Source: Argyresthia goedartella (Eukaryota > Arthropoda > Insecta > Lepidoptera > Argyresthiidae). From it: DNA of 64,000 nucleotides. This document shows positions 54,515-64,000 of this stretch, piece after piece. The notes under the pieces are model-generated. The model saw only the letters and a program-made list of their open reading frames with translations, did not search any database and had not been told where the DNA came from. How positions within the stretch are numbered: position 1 is the stretch's first letter; each line of letters begins with the position of its first letter. The translations under genes were made by a program, and so were the position numbers. The stretch covers positions 25,280,501 through 25,344,500 of the forward strand of contig OX463824.1 in the NCBI GenBank assembly GCA_949825045.1, read 5' to 3'.

Positions 54515-54990
54515 TTGTGAGCATCGGCATTGCGGTTGTACCACCGGATAGATATAGCAGCTCCTTGTTCTTTATGACAGAATACTAAATAGTGCGGAGT
54601 GCGAGGGAAAAATTCAAATGTGATAAGTAATATAATACTTATCATTAGATTTATAGAACCACAAATCCGTGGCTCCAAGTATGATTCAATAATATTACCA
54701 AATAAGATTTCTGTCATAAATCCATTTACCTCAAAGGTTGCTAACCTACCACGGATTTTTGAATCTGATATGTCTCCAATATACGTCGGATATGTACAAC
54801 AAAACATACCTAATGCAATCCCGTTGCACGTAAGAAACATAAATACAACTTTTATAGAATTTGCTTATTATCCAGCATAATAAAGAGAAATATCCACAAA
54901 TGCTAAGCATCGCTTCTTCCTTACCGGAGCGTTCCAACCGCTCCGATAATTGTTCCAACAAACCGACCTATACTAATGAGTGAGACGACC
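54480..54990 (-). pseudogene. Sugar-transporter-like (MFS) pseudogene fragment
   Basis: In three successive minus-strand frames the sequence reads as one insect trehalose/sugar-transporter segment. First is SIGRFVGTIIGAVG. Then ERSGKEEAMLSICGYFSLLCW, the loop 2-3 signature plus a membrane helix. Then NGIALGMFCCTYPTYIGDIS, DSKIRGRLATFEVNG, two hydrophobic helices, and FFPRTPHYLVFCHKEQGAA. At least two frameshifts are needed (near 54920 and 54840). Such proteins move sugars across membranes; this copy cannot. No intron-like gap is visible, so it may be a processed copy, a captured exon or a decayed gene. Confidence 0.7.
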
Positions 54991-55398
54991 CATTCCATCC
55001 ATCCATCCACGAGCCCTTCATGTGGAAGTCCAGCCTATACTCATACTGGTCGTCATTGCTGATATGAAAACTAGAAAACAAAAATTATTCTATGAAAAAT
55101 TTCATATAAAAGAGCAAAATGAATGAAAGGAACAAATGTAATAATTTTATAACCTTCAAAAGCTGATAACCATTGTGGCCCCATAACTCAGTAGTTGTGT
55201 TTTTTCAACAATTTTGCTTCAAATGCAATGTTACACATCGACTGAACCCGGTATTATGCATATTGGTAGGCCTTCAGATTCTATATCGTTGTCTTCATTT
55301 ATATTGTTGTCGGAAAGAATATTTTCAAAACAGTTGTGTAAACTATTGTATAGTCTATTGACATTATTTAAATTCTAGAGTAAATCTTATTTTAACAA
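54991..55398. other. No gene seen
   Basis: Contains a short ATCC repeat (about 54994-55010) and unassigned AT-rich DNA. Confidence 0.4.
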
Positions 55399-55432
55399 GC
55401 TGGTCCCCGCGGTGTTACCCGCAGTTTTACAG
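55399..55432 (-). other. Possible Helitron 3' terminus (degenerate)
   Basis: On the minus strand ACTGCGGGTAACACCGCGGG then GACCAGCTTG|T resembles a hairpin plus CTRR ending with one substitution. It lies 3' of the helicase relic, as expected. Confidence 0.45.
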
Positions 55433-55637
55433 AAATTATATCATTTGTTTGTTATCAAAGGAGACTGGCATAAGAAGATTTGTGCTCATAACCATTTTTA
55501 CGCTGGCCTATTTTCATATTCTATATCTATTTGCGTAGTATAAAAAGAATCTAAAGCGCTGAAACTTATCGAGGACTGTGAACGGGAGAGCTTGCGAAAA
55601 TGATTTTGTCTCGGGTCTTAGAGATCCAGAAATCTTT

Positions 55638-56175
55638 TTACTTATTGTTTTCTGAGTAAATAAAAAGATTTCTGCTTATTGACACTCGCGAGCAAACCAC
55701 GTGTGCTCGTGGGAGAAGCAGGGGGTGCCCAGGTGGAAGTCGGCTACTTTTAGAGTTTGCTCCTGACTTTAATTTATCGTAATAGAGAAAGCCACCTTCA
55801 GAGGAAATTGCAAGCGCTTGAACTGGAATGGCAAGTTGGTGGGTATTATAAGGATTCTGGGTATCAATACCGTCTCTCCTTTCGCCTCCGGTGAGGATTG
55901 TGGCCTGCACGATGTGCCGTCTCAGCTCTGTGACGCGTAACCTGGTGCAGTTACACAATCTTGGCGCGTCCAGGATACGTATCAGTATGACAGGCACACC
56001 AACCTTGAGCTCCATCTTATGGGAGGGCACCCCTGACAGGTCGAGGAATTTAAGAACTCTATAGGGTATGTAGTTGCGTCGTCAGTTGTCTTCACCCTGC
56101 CTATTGACATGTAAGTCCAGCAACACGTTGATATAAGTAAATGATACGAAGTTTCTTTCTGCATTGATAGCAAAT
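55638..56175 (-). pseudogene. Helitron Rep/helicase C-terminal relic
   Basis: The minus strand shows the C-terminal part of a Helitron PIF1-like helicase across shifting frames. VKTTDDATTYPIEFLNS comes first. LDLSGVPSHKMELKVGVPVI, then LCNCTRLRV and HIVQATILTGG follow. In another frame AFSITIN, a stop, then QTLKVADFHLGTPCFSH (helicase motifs V-VI region) appears, with VVCSRVSISRNLFIYSENNK back in the earlier frame. At least two frameshifts and one stop break it. Helitron helicases drive rolling-circle transposition. It probably belongs with the terminus at 55399. Confidence 0.82.
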
Positions 56176-56184
56176 TACAGTGTA

Positions 56185-56244
56185 TATAGGTATATTTTAG
56201 TTACTTTCATAATATATAGGTATATTTTAGTTACTTTCATAATG
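56185..56244 (+). repeat. 30-bp tandem duplication
   Basis: TATAGGTATATTTTAGTTAC… with TTTCATAATA occurs twice in a row. Confidence 0.85.
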
Positions 56245-56247
56245 TCA

Positions 56248-56845
56248 TGTACTATGGTATCTTGTTGTTGGGGAAAGCAGCGGATATTCAAACTATTTTT
56301 ATTTGAAAGAAAAGAGCTCTTTTAGCAATTTATAATTTAAAACGCAGAGACTCATTAAGAGAGCTTATAATTAAATTGGCATAGGAACTGTAGCTAGGCA
56401 ATTTATTTTCGAAAATATAATGTATGTACCCTTTACAAAATGTTCCAAACTTAGCGATAGCTTAATGTTAACCTTAGAAATAACCACAGACTAGTAGCGC
56501 CCCGTTTTAGACTCGCAAAGGTTAGCAATTATTTCAAGGATCTGTGCATTCTCTTCTACAACAAGATACCTCTGGAGATTTTGTAATTGCCATTTGAGCA
56601 ATTTAAAATTTAAAAGCGACTTTATCAAAAAGGGGATATTACAATGTTCAAGATATCTTAAATGACGGGACTGTATGTGGTTAATTTAACTCAACATGGA
56701 ACTTGCGGTTATATTATAATAATGAATATTGTAATATTTGTATTAGTTAAACCCAACCAAATTTTAAAAGATATCTAAAAATCTCCTTCTCCCACAATGG
56801 TCCGATGTAGATATAATAAAGAAATTTGAACTTTGAACTTTGATT
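56248..56845 (+). mobile_element. LINE 3' relic (CR1/Jockey group)
   Basis: Decayed coding sequence reads YGILLL.GKAADIQTIFI, KRALLAIYNLKRRDSLREL, then RLAKVSNYFKDLC, FYNKIPLEIL, stop, LPFEQFK and LYQKGYYN-like pieces. These parallel ILLWGHAANANSIFILQKRA and YYNKVPTDIK of the LINE at 44293-47112. A TTTGAAC repeat tail ends it near 56845. It is truncated and inactive. Confidence 0.72.
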
Positions 56846-57450
56846 CATGACAAACCTCTTTCGTAAACATCGTAAAAGAGAAAAAAAACTTGAAACGCCA
56901 ACTAGAATTTTCATTCAAATAAGACATCCAAACAACTCCATGAGGCGGGTGAAACAGTAAAGTCACGGATATAACGCTACATTGAATCTCAAGCGGGCAA
57001 CTTCTTACGTTATTTTATGGCCCAGTCCTGGCTGTTGAGGTGAGGGGCGCCGCATTCGCCCGTCGTCACTCGTCGTCTTCTGCGGGGTAGCGGGCGGCGC
57101 GGAATAGCATCTGGCCGCCTGGTGACGTAAAAATTTGGTGTTTTTTCGAATTTTCTGAAAAACAGTAAAAATCTGATTGTTAAAATTTAAGGATTGATAA
57201 GGAGCTCTAAAAGAGGAAAATTTTGGTATAAAAATTACGAGAAAATCTGTGATTTTATATTAAAATAAATTTTATTTCCTTTGAATATAGACTATGTTCA
57301 GGTTTTTTTACGATCGGGGCAAATAAATCCAATCGTGATACATTTGTAACTAGATTTATCTCCTTGTAAATACCGAAGAATTTGGTGTATTTTTTTTTTG
57401 CCCAAGCGCTCTTCAGTGATTTTGTGTGATATAGGGCTTTAAGATGATAC

Positions 57451-57489
<39 letters not shown>

Positions 57490-57587
57490 GAATACAAATG
57501 TAAACGAAAGTGACAGCGTTAATTATTTCCACATACCTAAAAAAGAAAAAAAAATGCAAACAATGCGCTTGACTCAAACTAAAATAA
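56846..57587. other. No gene; GC-rich patch and (AT)n tract
   Basis: The GC-rich segment at about 57040-57120 has no supported exon. A long (AT)n microsatellite lies at 57453-57484. Confidence 0.45.
57453..57484. repeat. (AT)n microsatellite
   Basis: About 16 uninterrupted AT units. Confidence 0.95.
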
Positions 57588-58310
57588 AGTAGCGCCAAAC
57601 CACATAAAAATTGTTTAAAATTAACTACTTCATTTTGTCAAAAATATTTTTAAGGAGAGTTTATGAATACATAATATCCACATTTTGAACGCAATTCCGC
57701 AATGAAATTAGTTAGGGTTTCAGAATAACAGGAAAAATAAAATAGTTTAGAGGTCTTTTCTTCTATCAAGAAAATTTCATTCAGTCACGTTTTTAGTCAG
57801 TGAAAATCATAATGCTCAATAAACTTAAACACAAAAATCAAATCTGTAGATGACTTTATAGTGGAGTAAATGGATTCGAAAAAAAACTCATTATTTAGGT
57901 TTCCGAACCCGAAGGGTGCCAAACAGGACCCTATTACTAAGCCTCCGCTGTCCGTCTGTCACCAGGCTGTATCTCATGAACCGTGATAGTAAGACAGTTG
58001 AAATTTTCACAGATGAAGTATTTCTGTAGCCGCTATAACAACAAATACTAAAAAAGGAATAAAATAAATATTTAAGGGGGCTCCCATACAACAATTCTTT
58101 CAATACCACATACAAACTTATGAATGCACCTGATTACGTACATGGAGTGTGAAAGTTGCCACACCAATAACTTTGTAAACAATATTTTGCATGTAAAATC
58201 CAAACTATTCACTCCACACCATCACTACCATTGTACGGTGGTACGGAACCCTTCGTGCGCGAGTTCGACTCGCTCTTGACCGGTTTTATTTTCGTATCAC
58301 CTTAACCCCC
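57588..58310 (+). repeat. Interspersed repeat D, copy 2, split by repeat A
   Basis: 57588-57892 matches 4916-5225. The remaining end (TTTTCGTATCACCTTAAC, from about 58286) matches 5232-5250. The roughly 393 bases between are a complete repeat A. Confidence 0.78.
57893..58285 (+). repeat. Interspersed repeat A nested in repeat D
   Basis: It starts GGTTTCCGAACCCGAAGGGT, has CTCCGCTGTCCGTCTGTCAC and TTGAAATTTTCACAGATG, includes the repeat-B core (about 58095-58200), and ends GGTACGGAACCCTTCGTGCG then CTCTTGACCGGTTTT. Confidence 0.8.
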
Positions 58311-58594
58311 TGAGCCCATTCCACGATGTATGAGAGTGCCAGATAGAATGTTTTTTTGTGACCAAGTCTCTCTGGAGCCAAGTCACGTCGCCATACTAAA
58401 TAGAAAGTGTATAAACAGGGTTATGTCATATATAAACTGTTTCTGTGACGCTGTAGAGGTGGCAAATTATTTTGTGCCTAAATTCTTGGATGGAGTTTTG
58501 TTGGCGATAGTACTGGCCAGAGAGCAGTCTAAAGAATGTCTAAAGAAAAGATGGGTTTTTAATTCGTAATATTATTTTATTCAATATATTTTAG

Positions 58595-59135
58595 CTTTTG
58601 AAAGGTATGCTTTGTCATAGATATTTATATACTTTATTGCATAAATAATGAGTACAAACAAATGAACATTTATGCGCAAAGGCGAGCATATCTCTAAAAA
58701 GAGATTTCTTCCAGCAAACTAGGCAGGACAGGAAAGTCTATTGTTAGTAAGAGCAGTCTAATGCACAATAAATTAAATAACTACCTACTAACTACTACAA
58801 TATAATATAAGTTTAATAAAAGTCATATCATACTTTTTAGTACATACATACATCAATGTATAATACCTATATATATATATATACATATTAACATAATACT
58901 TACATACTTAAACTTAATACGCAAGAGAAAGGAGATGCAGTTTCAATCTTTTTTTGAAAATAAAAATGGATATCCCTAATTGCGCAGCGAAGTACTTTCC
59001 ACAGTCAGATTGCCCTTAACTTGAACGAGAGTTCGTAAGCAACAGTGTTGTGCTGAGGAGTTGAAAGAAGAGTCATCGACCGAAGAGACCGTGTGAGATC
59101 TGCGATTCCTGTATATATAGATACGAGGACCTACT
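58595..59135 (-). mobile_element. LINE 3' relic, same group as 11440
   Basis: The minus strand reads HNTVAYELSFKLRAI, a stop, LWKVLRCAIRDI, then FKKRLKLHLLSLAY and a stop. These correspond to HNSVAYGQGFRISAIRLWNK and FKIRLKDHYLSLP of the 11440 LINE. A 3' region with GAAGAAATCTCTTTTTAGAG and GCAATAAAGTATATA follows. Confidence 0.75.
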
Positions 59136-59692
59136 TGCCAGATGTAATTAAATTGCTTTTGTTTGAGTTATTTTTGATTTTCGGATGTGTAATGTAAATT
59201 TAGGTACATAGAAGCAAAAAGTACCTAATAGTTACATAACTAATTAGCTTTTTAAGTGCTCCTGGTGATTTTTTAAATAAATAATAAAAAGCTTTCAATA
59301 AATCTGAGCAACCAGTTTGAAGGCATTATTCTAAAACAGTCATGGATGTTTGATTAAAGTTGTGATTTCTACTAAGTGGTTATTCGATAAGGACCTATAG
59401 CATTAAGTAGTAAATAATAGCAAGGTTACCAAACTTCAACAATCTAAACCAAAGTCTTGCGTAAATACGAGTTAGCAGACATCATTAGGAGTTCCGTCGT
59501 GTATTTATTAGAATTTCACAAAACATGAGCTACGCGTGTTTGGTCTTGCACGGAGAGGGCCGCCGCCGCATGCTCTGTGGCCGCCGCGTTACACAATTCG
59601 TGGACGGAAGTGCCTAAAGTGGATTGTAATCTGCTAACTAATCTAATCAGATAAAATACTTGTCTTACATACATAAAATCTTAGTAATCTGA
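59136..59692. other. No gene seen
   Basis: A small GC-rich GCCGCCGC patch (about 59557-59590) is noted. Confidence 0.4.
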
Positions 59693-59693
59693 A

Positions 59694-59940
59694 GACCCCA
59701 ATGGCCGAGTCGGCAGTGACTCTGTCTACGAGGCCAAGGGTCCCGGTTGCGAGTCCCGGTGGGGGCAAATATTTGTTTGATGAGAACGGATGTTTGTACC
59801 CTAGTCATCGTTGTGTATCTAAGTATAATATTTATCTATATAAGTATGTGTATCGTTGTCTAGTACCCAAGATACAGGGAATCCTAGATTGGGGCTAGAT
59901 CAATGTGTGTAAATAGTGTCCAAGGTATTATTATTATTAT
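59694..59940 (+). mobile_element. SINE family 3, intact copy
   Basis: The tRNA-like head has AATGGCCGAGTCGGCAG (Leu/Ser-like A-box region) and GGTTGCGAGTCCCGG (B-box region). GAGAACGGATGTTTGTACC, the tail GATACAGGGAATCCTAGATT and an ATT-repeat end follow. This copy shows the undisturbed insertion site of the MITE at 13061. Confidence 0.85.
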
Positions 59941-60087
59941 TTAGTATAGTAGTTCTGAAATCGTAAATATTTATCTATCTGCAGCGATTCTGATTTTGTT
60001 GGTTTAGAATTCTGCATGCGGTTAACTTATTGGGAACTTACTTTTTTAAAGACAAAAAGAGGAGGGTTATGTGTTTGTCCTGTATGT

Positions 60088-60345
60088 ATACAGGTGACAT
60101 TTAATTAGCTGACCATACTTAGGGGAATTAAAGTACCCATAAATATGAATAAACATAAGAAACATAAGGTCGGAAATGAAAAAACAACGTTCGTTTTTCA
60201 ATACATTGACCCGATCAGCTGATTACAAGTTACCATGGGAGGCCCAATTTTTATTTTCGTTTGCGACCATATGTTTCTTAGGGAAAGTTGTTCATAATTA
60301 TGGTTACTATCTTGTATATTTATGTATTGTATTGTATGTCTGTTC
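60088..60345. mobile_element. Second copy of the 13061-type MITE, right end lost
   Basis: After TA, CAGGTGACATTTAATTAGC begins the element. The centre ACCCGATCAGCTGATTACAA matches the inverse of 13182-13207, so the core is inverted relative to the first copy as written. The expected right inverted repeat after about 60345 is absent. Confidence 0.75.
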
Positions 60346-60834
60346 CTGTGTTCCGATTTTGATGAATTATACTTCATTGAATTGGCCTTGATTGTCAAGT
60401 AAGTAATTAGTAAATCAAATAAAAGTATAAATGGCGGATTTTAGGATCTTTTTTTGTGGGCTATCAAAATAAAGGGCTTTAAAAGACGTGTGTGGAAATA
60501 AATACTCATTTTAAACAAGTTCTGAATAATATACACCACAGTTTAAAACTAAGCATTTACAGATTTTTCGCAATTTTCAACGAAAAAGCTTTAAATGTAT
60601 GACGTAATTATAAAAACTTAAAAACCCGACTGCGGTACACTAAAAGCACAAAACAAGATAATATTTAACTTTATTAACTTAATTATTGAGATTCGTTAAA
60701 ATTATAACAGTACAGTGCTGAAATTCGCTGTAATGGCACAAATACATAATGTAATAAATAAATAAAATGCAGGCGGGACTAATTATATTAAATTTAATTT
60801 AACTCTATAGATAGGTATATTTTTATGCATACAT
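60346..60834. other. Repeat debris, related to the ends of 37855-39270
   Basis: CGACTGCGGTACACTAAAAG and CACAAAACAAGATAATA (about 60629-60665) resemble the inner part of the right arm at about 39088-39110. No gene. Confidence 0.4.
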
Positions 60835-61090
60835 ACATATGCTCACGCCTATTGCCCGGAAGAGCGGTAGGCAGAGGCCAAAGACCTCCACCTGCTACGA
60901 TCCTGACATACATTTCTCGCTTCCTCAACATTCATAAGTCTCTTCATGCAAGCTCGCCGGTTACGGGTACTTCGTATTTGCCCCTTCACTAACAAATCGC
61001 CGATTTGGTCTTTATAGGACCTTCTTGGGCGTCCCCGCCCGACGGCTCCATTCACACCCGAAATTTTATCGAATTTCAATAAACACGTTA
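60835..61090 (-). mobile_element. LINE ORF2 C-terminal fragment
   Basis: A 76-codon minus-strand frame reads [18 protein letters not shown], then [19 protein letters not shown] and [18 protein letters not shown]. The GRGRPRR…W/Y..QI and DR.RWR.L pattern is the usual C-terminus of RTE-like endonuclease-reverse transcriptases. Nothing else of the element remains. Confidence 0.6.
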
Positions 61091-61837
61091 AAACTTATCT
61101 GCTTGTTTTCTGTTTTTAGAGAAGCGCAGCAGGTTTTCAAGTTTATATAGTTACGTCATTTATTTGAAATTATCTATAATTCTATAGGTATCCATGAGAA
61201 GTAGCACAATCCTAATTTGATGTGAGTTGTAGTTGATCTTGCTCTGGCGATAGAATGCATGACTCCATCAGACTTCAGATAAACTGCTGAACTAAAATGG
61301 CAGTACAAACTATAATAATGACCAAGTTATTGCAAATGCCGTGTTACTACTTAAAATATTTAACATAGTATAACCTCAAAACAAACGTCAAATCCCATAC
61401 ATTGTTGTATTTAGAGGAGTGGTGAACAGGAATTTATTATTTGCAGTTTTACCCATGATGTTCAGATAAGAAACCGAGTCATAACATACAGATTTGCCAC
61501 TGACCTGACGTCATGTCGGTGATCATTCGGCGAAGAGAAGCATCAACATCATTGTTGGCGGTGGTTCGACGTAAAGCAAACCATCTTGAGAAAAATACTA
61601 AGAAAAGCAGATGCTTTATTGAACATTGAATCTCTATGTATAACAATCTGGGTACCAATATCATTGTTGGTAGTAATTCGAGGTAAAAATACCATCTAGA
61701 GACAAATACATTTGCGTACATAAATCTCGCACATACGTCTCTTAACAAGGCGTTATAAAGTAGGACGGTATTATTTTAACAACTTTCACAATGAAACTAC
61801 TAGGATCTGACCAAGATAAACTTTACATTCATAATTC
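61091..61837. other. No gene seen; weak direct repeat
   Basis: ATCATTGTTGGCGGTGGTTC (about 61549) and ATCATTGTTGGTAGTAATTC (about 61660), each followed by GACGTAAA/GAGGTAAA and ACCATCT, are a diverged direct duplication. No family is assigned. Confidence 0.4.
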
Positions 61838-62170
61838 TTTATTGCACAAAGATAAATAAAAAGTTACATTTGTGGAAAACATATGTACAAAGGCGAGCTT
61901 ATCTCTAAAAAGAGATTTCTTCCAGCAAAACAAGGCATGATAGGAAAATTTACCATGAAAGGGTAGGCAGTGCACAATATCTAATAATTTATGTATAATA
62001 TATAAATAAAATATCTATAAAATATGGAAAATAAAATGAATATATACCAAACTATACCATATAAGTACCAATATATACATAAACTTGTACATAAAGTAAT
62101 AATATACATACTATAACCACTATCATGAAAGAGAGAGGAAGTGCTCTTTTACCCGGTTTTTGAAAGAGAA
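61838..62170 (-). mobile_element. LINE 3' relic, same group as 11440
   Basis: The minus strand starts FKNRVKEHFLSLS and a stop (about 62165-62125), matching the C-terminus FKIRLKDHYLSLP. The 3' region with GAAGAAATCTCTTTTTAGAG and a GTGCAATAAAG end near 61838 follows. Confidence 0.75.
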
Positions 62171-62475
62171 AAGAGAGACAGACAGAATGCTCAGACGGAT
62201 AGAAGTATAAAGCACAAAGGAAAATGTCTTGCGGTCTTTTTTCTTTTCTTTTCCGATATCGCTGACGAGTTTGCAGTTGACAGATGCATGACTGAGCAAG
62301 AAAAATGGTTATCTATCCACAGTGCCACTAAGCTCCCCATACCCACTTATTGGTAAAATGCAATTTTTATCCCTCCTATTTTATCCAATATATCTATATA
62401 ACTTAGTATCATGCTTTACAGGTTTTAATATAAAGATGTAGAGTATGTGTGTAGGTTCTTGGAGACGTCACTCTA

Positions 62476-62704
62476 AAGGTGGGTCCAGACATGTTCTTTT
62501 GTGCGTAACGTACCTCCGTATCGTATCAGCGTCGCGATCCAAGAACGCTAGTTTGGACTCCCGTTAGGTACGGTACGGTGGTACGGCGCGTCTCGATCGC
62601 CGCCGATCCGGGACAAGCATGCTTGGATCAAGACGCTGAAACGATTCGGAGGTACGTTACGGGCAAAATAATGTGTCTGGATTAGTCTGGTCTGGACCCA
62701 CCTT
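62476..62704. mobile_element. Short MITE, family M2 copy 2
   Basis: The ends AAGGTGGGTCCAGACATG and inverse TCTGGACCCACCTT are present. Inner mirrored GTAACGTACCTCCG and CGGAGGTACGTTACG match the element at 19688-19854. A central unrelated GC-rich piece makes it longer. Confidence 0.72.
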
Positions 62705-63045
62705 AAACAACTATAACTATTACACTGATTCGATCGGAGAAACTAAAATGTTGACATCTTCATACATTTTGGGCCGGGCGGTCAGCTGATAGTTAAAAGT
62801 AAAGTTGGTCTGATCAAATCGATTTCATAGTAAAGATCGTTCAGAATGATGTTCCTAGCAACATCCTATAATAATACTAGGGTTATTGGATGGCTCGATG
62901 GATCTTTATTTTGTTACATTTTGCTGAGATTCGAAACACGGAATAACTTATTACTTTTTACTAATATGACGAGCAATTCAATAGCAAATATCTGCGGTCG
63001 GCCAAGGCTCACTTTCACCGCGGCGCCTACACGTAAAGTCATGCG

Positions 63046-63064
63046 TCACACACACACACACACT
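63046..63064 (+). repeat. (CA)n microsatellite
   Basis: Eight to nine CA units. Confidence 0.9.
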
Positions 63065-63239
63065 CATAGCTCATACCACATACCTCCGGGGTTTCACTGT
63101 CGCACGAGGAGCGAATAGGGTATTATTTTAAACTGCAGTCTTGGACTCTTTGCGTTCTTTTCTTTTGGAATGTCCCATCGGTTCATATTTCCAGCATCGA
63201 GAAGACTTAGCAGGTTATGGGTTCTACTAAATTCTTGAT

Positions 63240-63840
63240 ATTTGACCGATCGAAGCGTCTCCGTTCAGCTTGGGCAAAAATGGCTGGCTGATTCTCCTCT
63301 ACAAGTCGCATTTCTCAACCGATTCTCGTGATTTTTTGTTACTAGGCTTGATAATTTTATGTTTTTTTTTGTCGATTTAGGTTTTGGAAAATTTTCAAAA
63401 TGATGACGAATTCACCGCTACGGACCAAAATGTTCGACAGATTTTAACAAATTAGGCGTCGTTGGATTTGTGGAGACCGTATTTGCATAGGAAGGAGATG
63501 CTCATGTCCGAAGCGGATACTTGGAACCTACAGCCCTTGCGGTACTGCTACGGAGAAACAAATCAACACTAAAATTTCGGGGTTCTCGAAAGAGAACATC
63601 TCAAAATACAGTGAAATCTATAAAAACACGTGACTTTGGCAAAAATGACCTTGTTGTTAGACCGCCTTGACAACTGGCTATATAGTTTTAGTGAATAGTC
63701 AATAGGTTGGCTTGTATCGCAAAATGTAGTTTACAAAGTTATTGGTGCGGCTACTTTCATACTTCATGTACGTAGCCAGGTGCGTTCATAAGTTTGTATG
63801 TTACACATTAAGCTTTCCACAGAGCCACTTGTTCTAAACT
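63240..63840 (-). repeat. Interspersed repeat B, copy 4, with extra central DNA
   Basis: The ends match repeat B inverted (GATCGAAGCGTCTCCGTTCA on the left, CTTTCATACTTCATGTACGT on the right). About 200 bases at roughly 63485-63710 have no counterpart in copies 1 and 2 and may be another insertion. Confidence 0.65.
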
Positions 63841-64000
63841 TGGTTTTCTAAAAGAGATCTCTTGTTACAGACAAACTTGCCTAGAGGCAAGCAGTATTGA
63901 ATTACTTACCATTATCTCGCTACTTTTACACCGTATTCCGACTTCTGTGAAATTTTCATAAAATGTAGCAGTTTGTAAAAAGTTCAAAAGATTCCACACA

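Noticed and set aside
55982..56173. Separate 63-codon gene
   Set aside because: It is one frame of the frameshifted Helitron helicase relic.
60849..61079. Host DNA-binding protein with GRGRPRR (AT-hook-like)
   Set aside because: The GRGRPRR and DR.RWR pattern matches the common C-terminus of LINE polymerases better than an AT-hook protein.

Overview
This window looks like nuclear DNA of an insect, most probably a moth or butterfly. The reasons are an AT-rich background with many TAGGTA/TACCTA tracts, an intact maT-type (DD37D) mariner, several tRNA-headed SINE families, Helitron ends, many non-LTR retrotransposons of CR1/Jockey-like type, and interspersed repeats such as the 'GGTTCCGTACCC…CTTGACCGGTTTT' element that I associate with lepidopteran introns. 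This is inference from content; no species was determined. I found no complete host protein-coding gene. The window is essentially a graveyard of nested transposable elements. Host-gene-like signals are limited to a possible promoter with 5' exons near 15.7-16.3 kb, a frameshifted sugar-transporter-like relic near 54.5-55.0 kb, and a weak exon candidate at 10.5 kb.

Layout, left part. 1-1204 (minus) carries the 5' part of an unbroken non-LTR ORF that runs off the left edge. It fuses an OTU-type cysteine protease domain to an endonuclease/exonuclease/phosphatase (EEP) domain. A truncated Ty1/copia element with its 3' LTR follows (2994-4110). Next come repeats and a palindrome-rich element (5602-6041). 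A SINE whose tail was hit by an intact maT transposon lies at 6768-8281. LINE 3' relics and a SINE lead to a 5'-truncated LINE with an intact RT C-terminal half (11440-12966). That LINE tail abuts a second SINE family, itself split by a TA-flanked MITE (13061-13330). The promoter-like stretch follows.

Middle part. There are LINEs at 17.9-19.3 kb (+), 25.9-27.9 kb (-), 40.1-42.4 kb (+) and 44.0-47.7 kb (-). The last keeps a 939-codon ORF2. Between them are many MITEs, including a hAT-like one at 35297-35606 with an 8-bp target duplication. Two elements have long inverted ends (34009-35088 and 37855-39270). There are also repeated SINE copies.

Right part. A tandem pair of the palindrome-rich element (48268-49164) is followed by a 64-bp near-perfect palindrome, a Helitron 3' end, the sugar-transporter pseudogene, a frameshifted Helitron helicase relic, several LINE 3' relics, a repeat with another repeat nested in it (57588-58310), SINE and MITE copies, and a minus-strand interspersed repeat at the right edge.

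The elements interact by nesting and dependence. MITEs sit inside SINEs, which gives relative ages. Two SINE families with different tRNA heads share one 3' tail. Non-autonomous copies would depend on enzymes encoded elsewhere. The most unusual coding content is the OTU-EEP fusion at the left edge.
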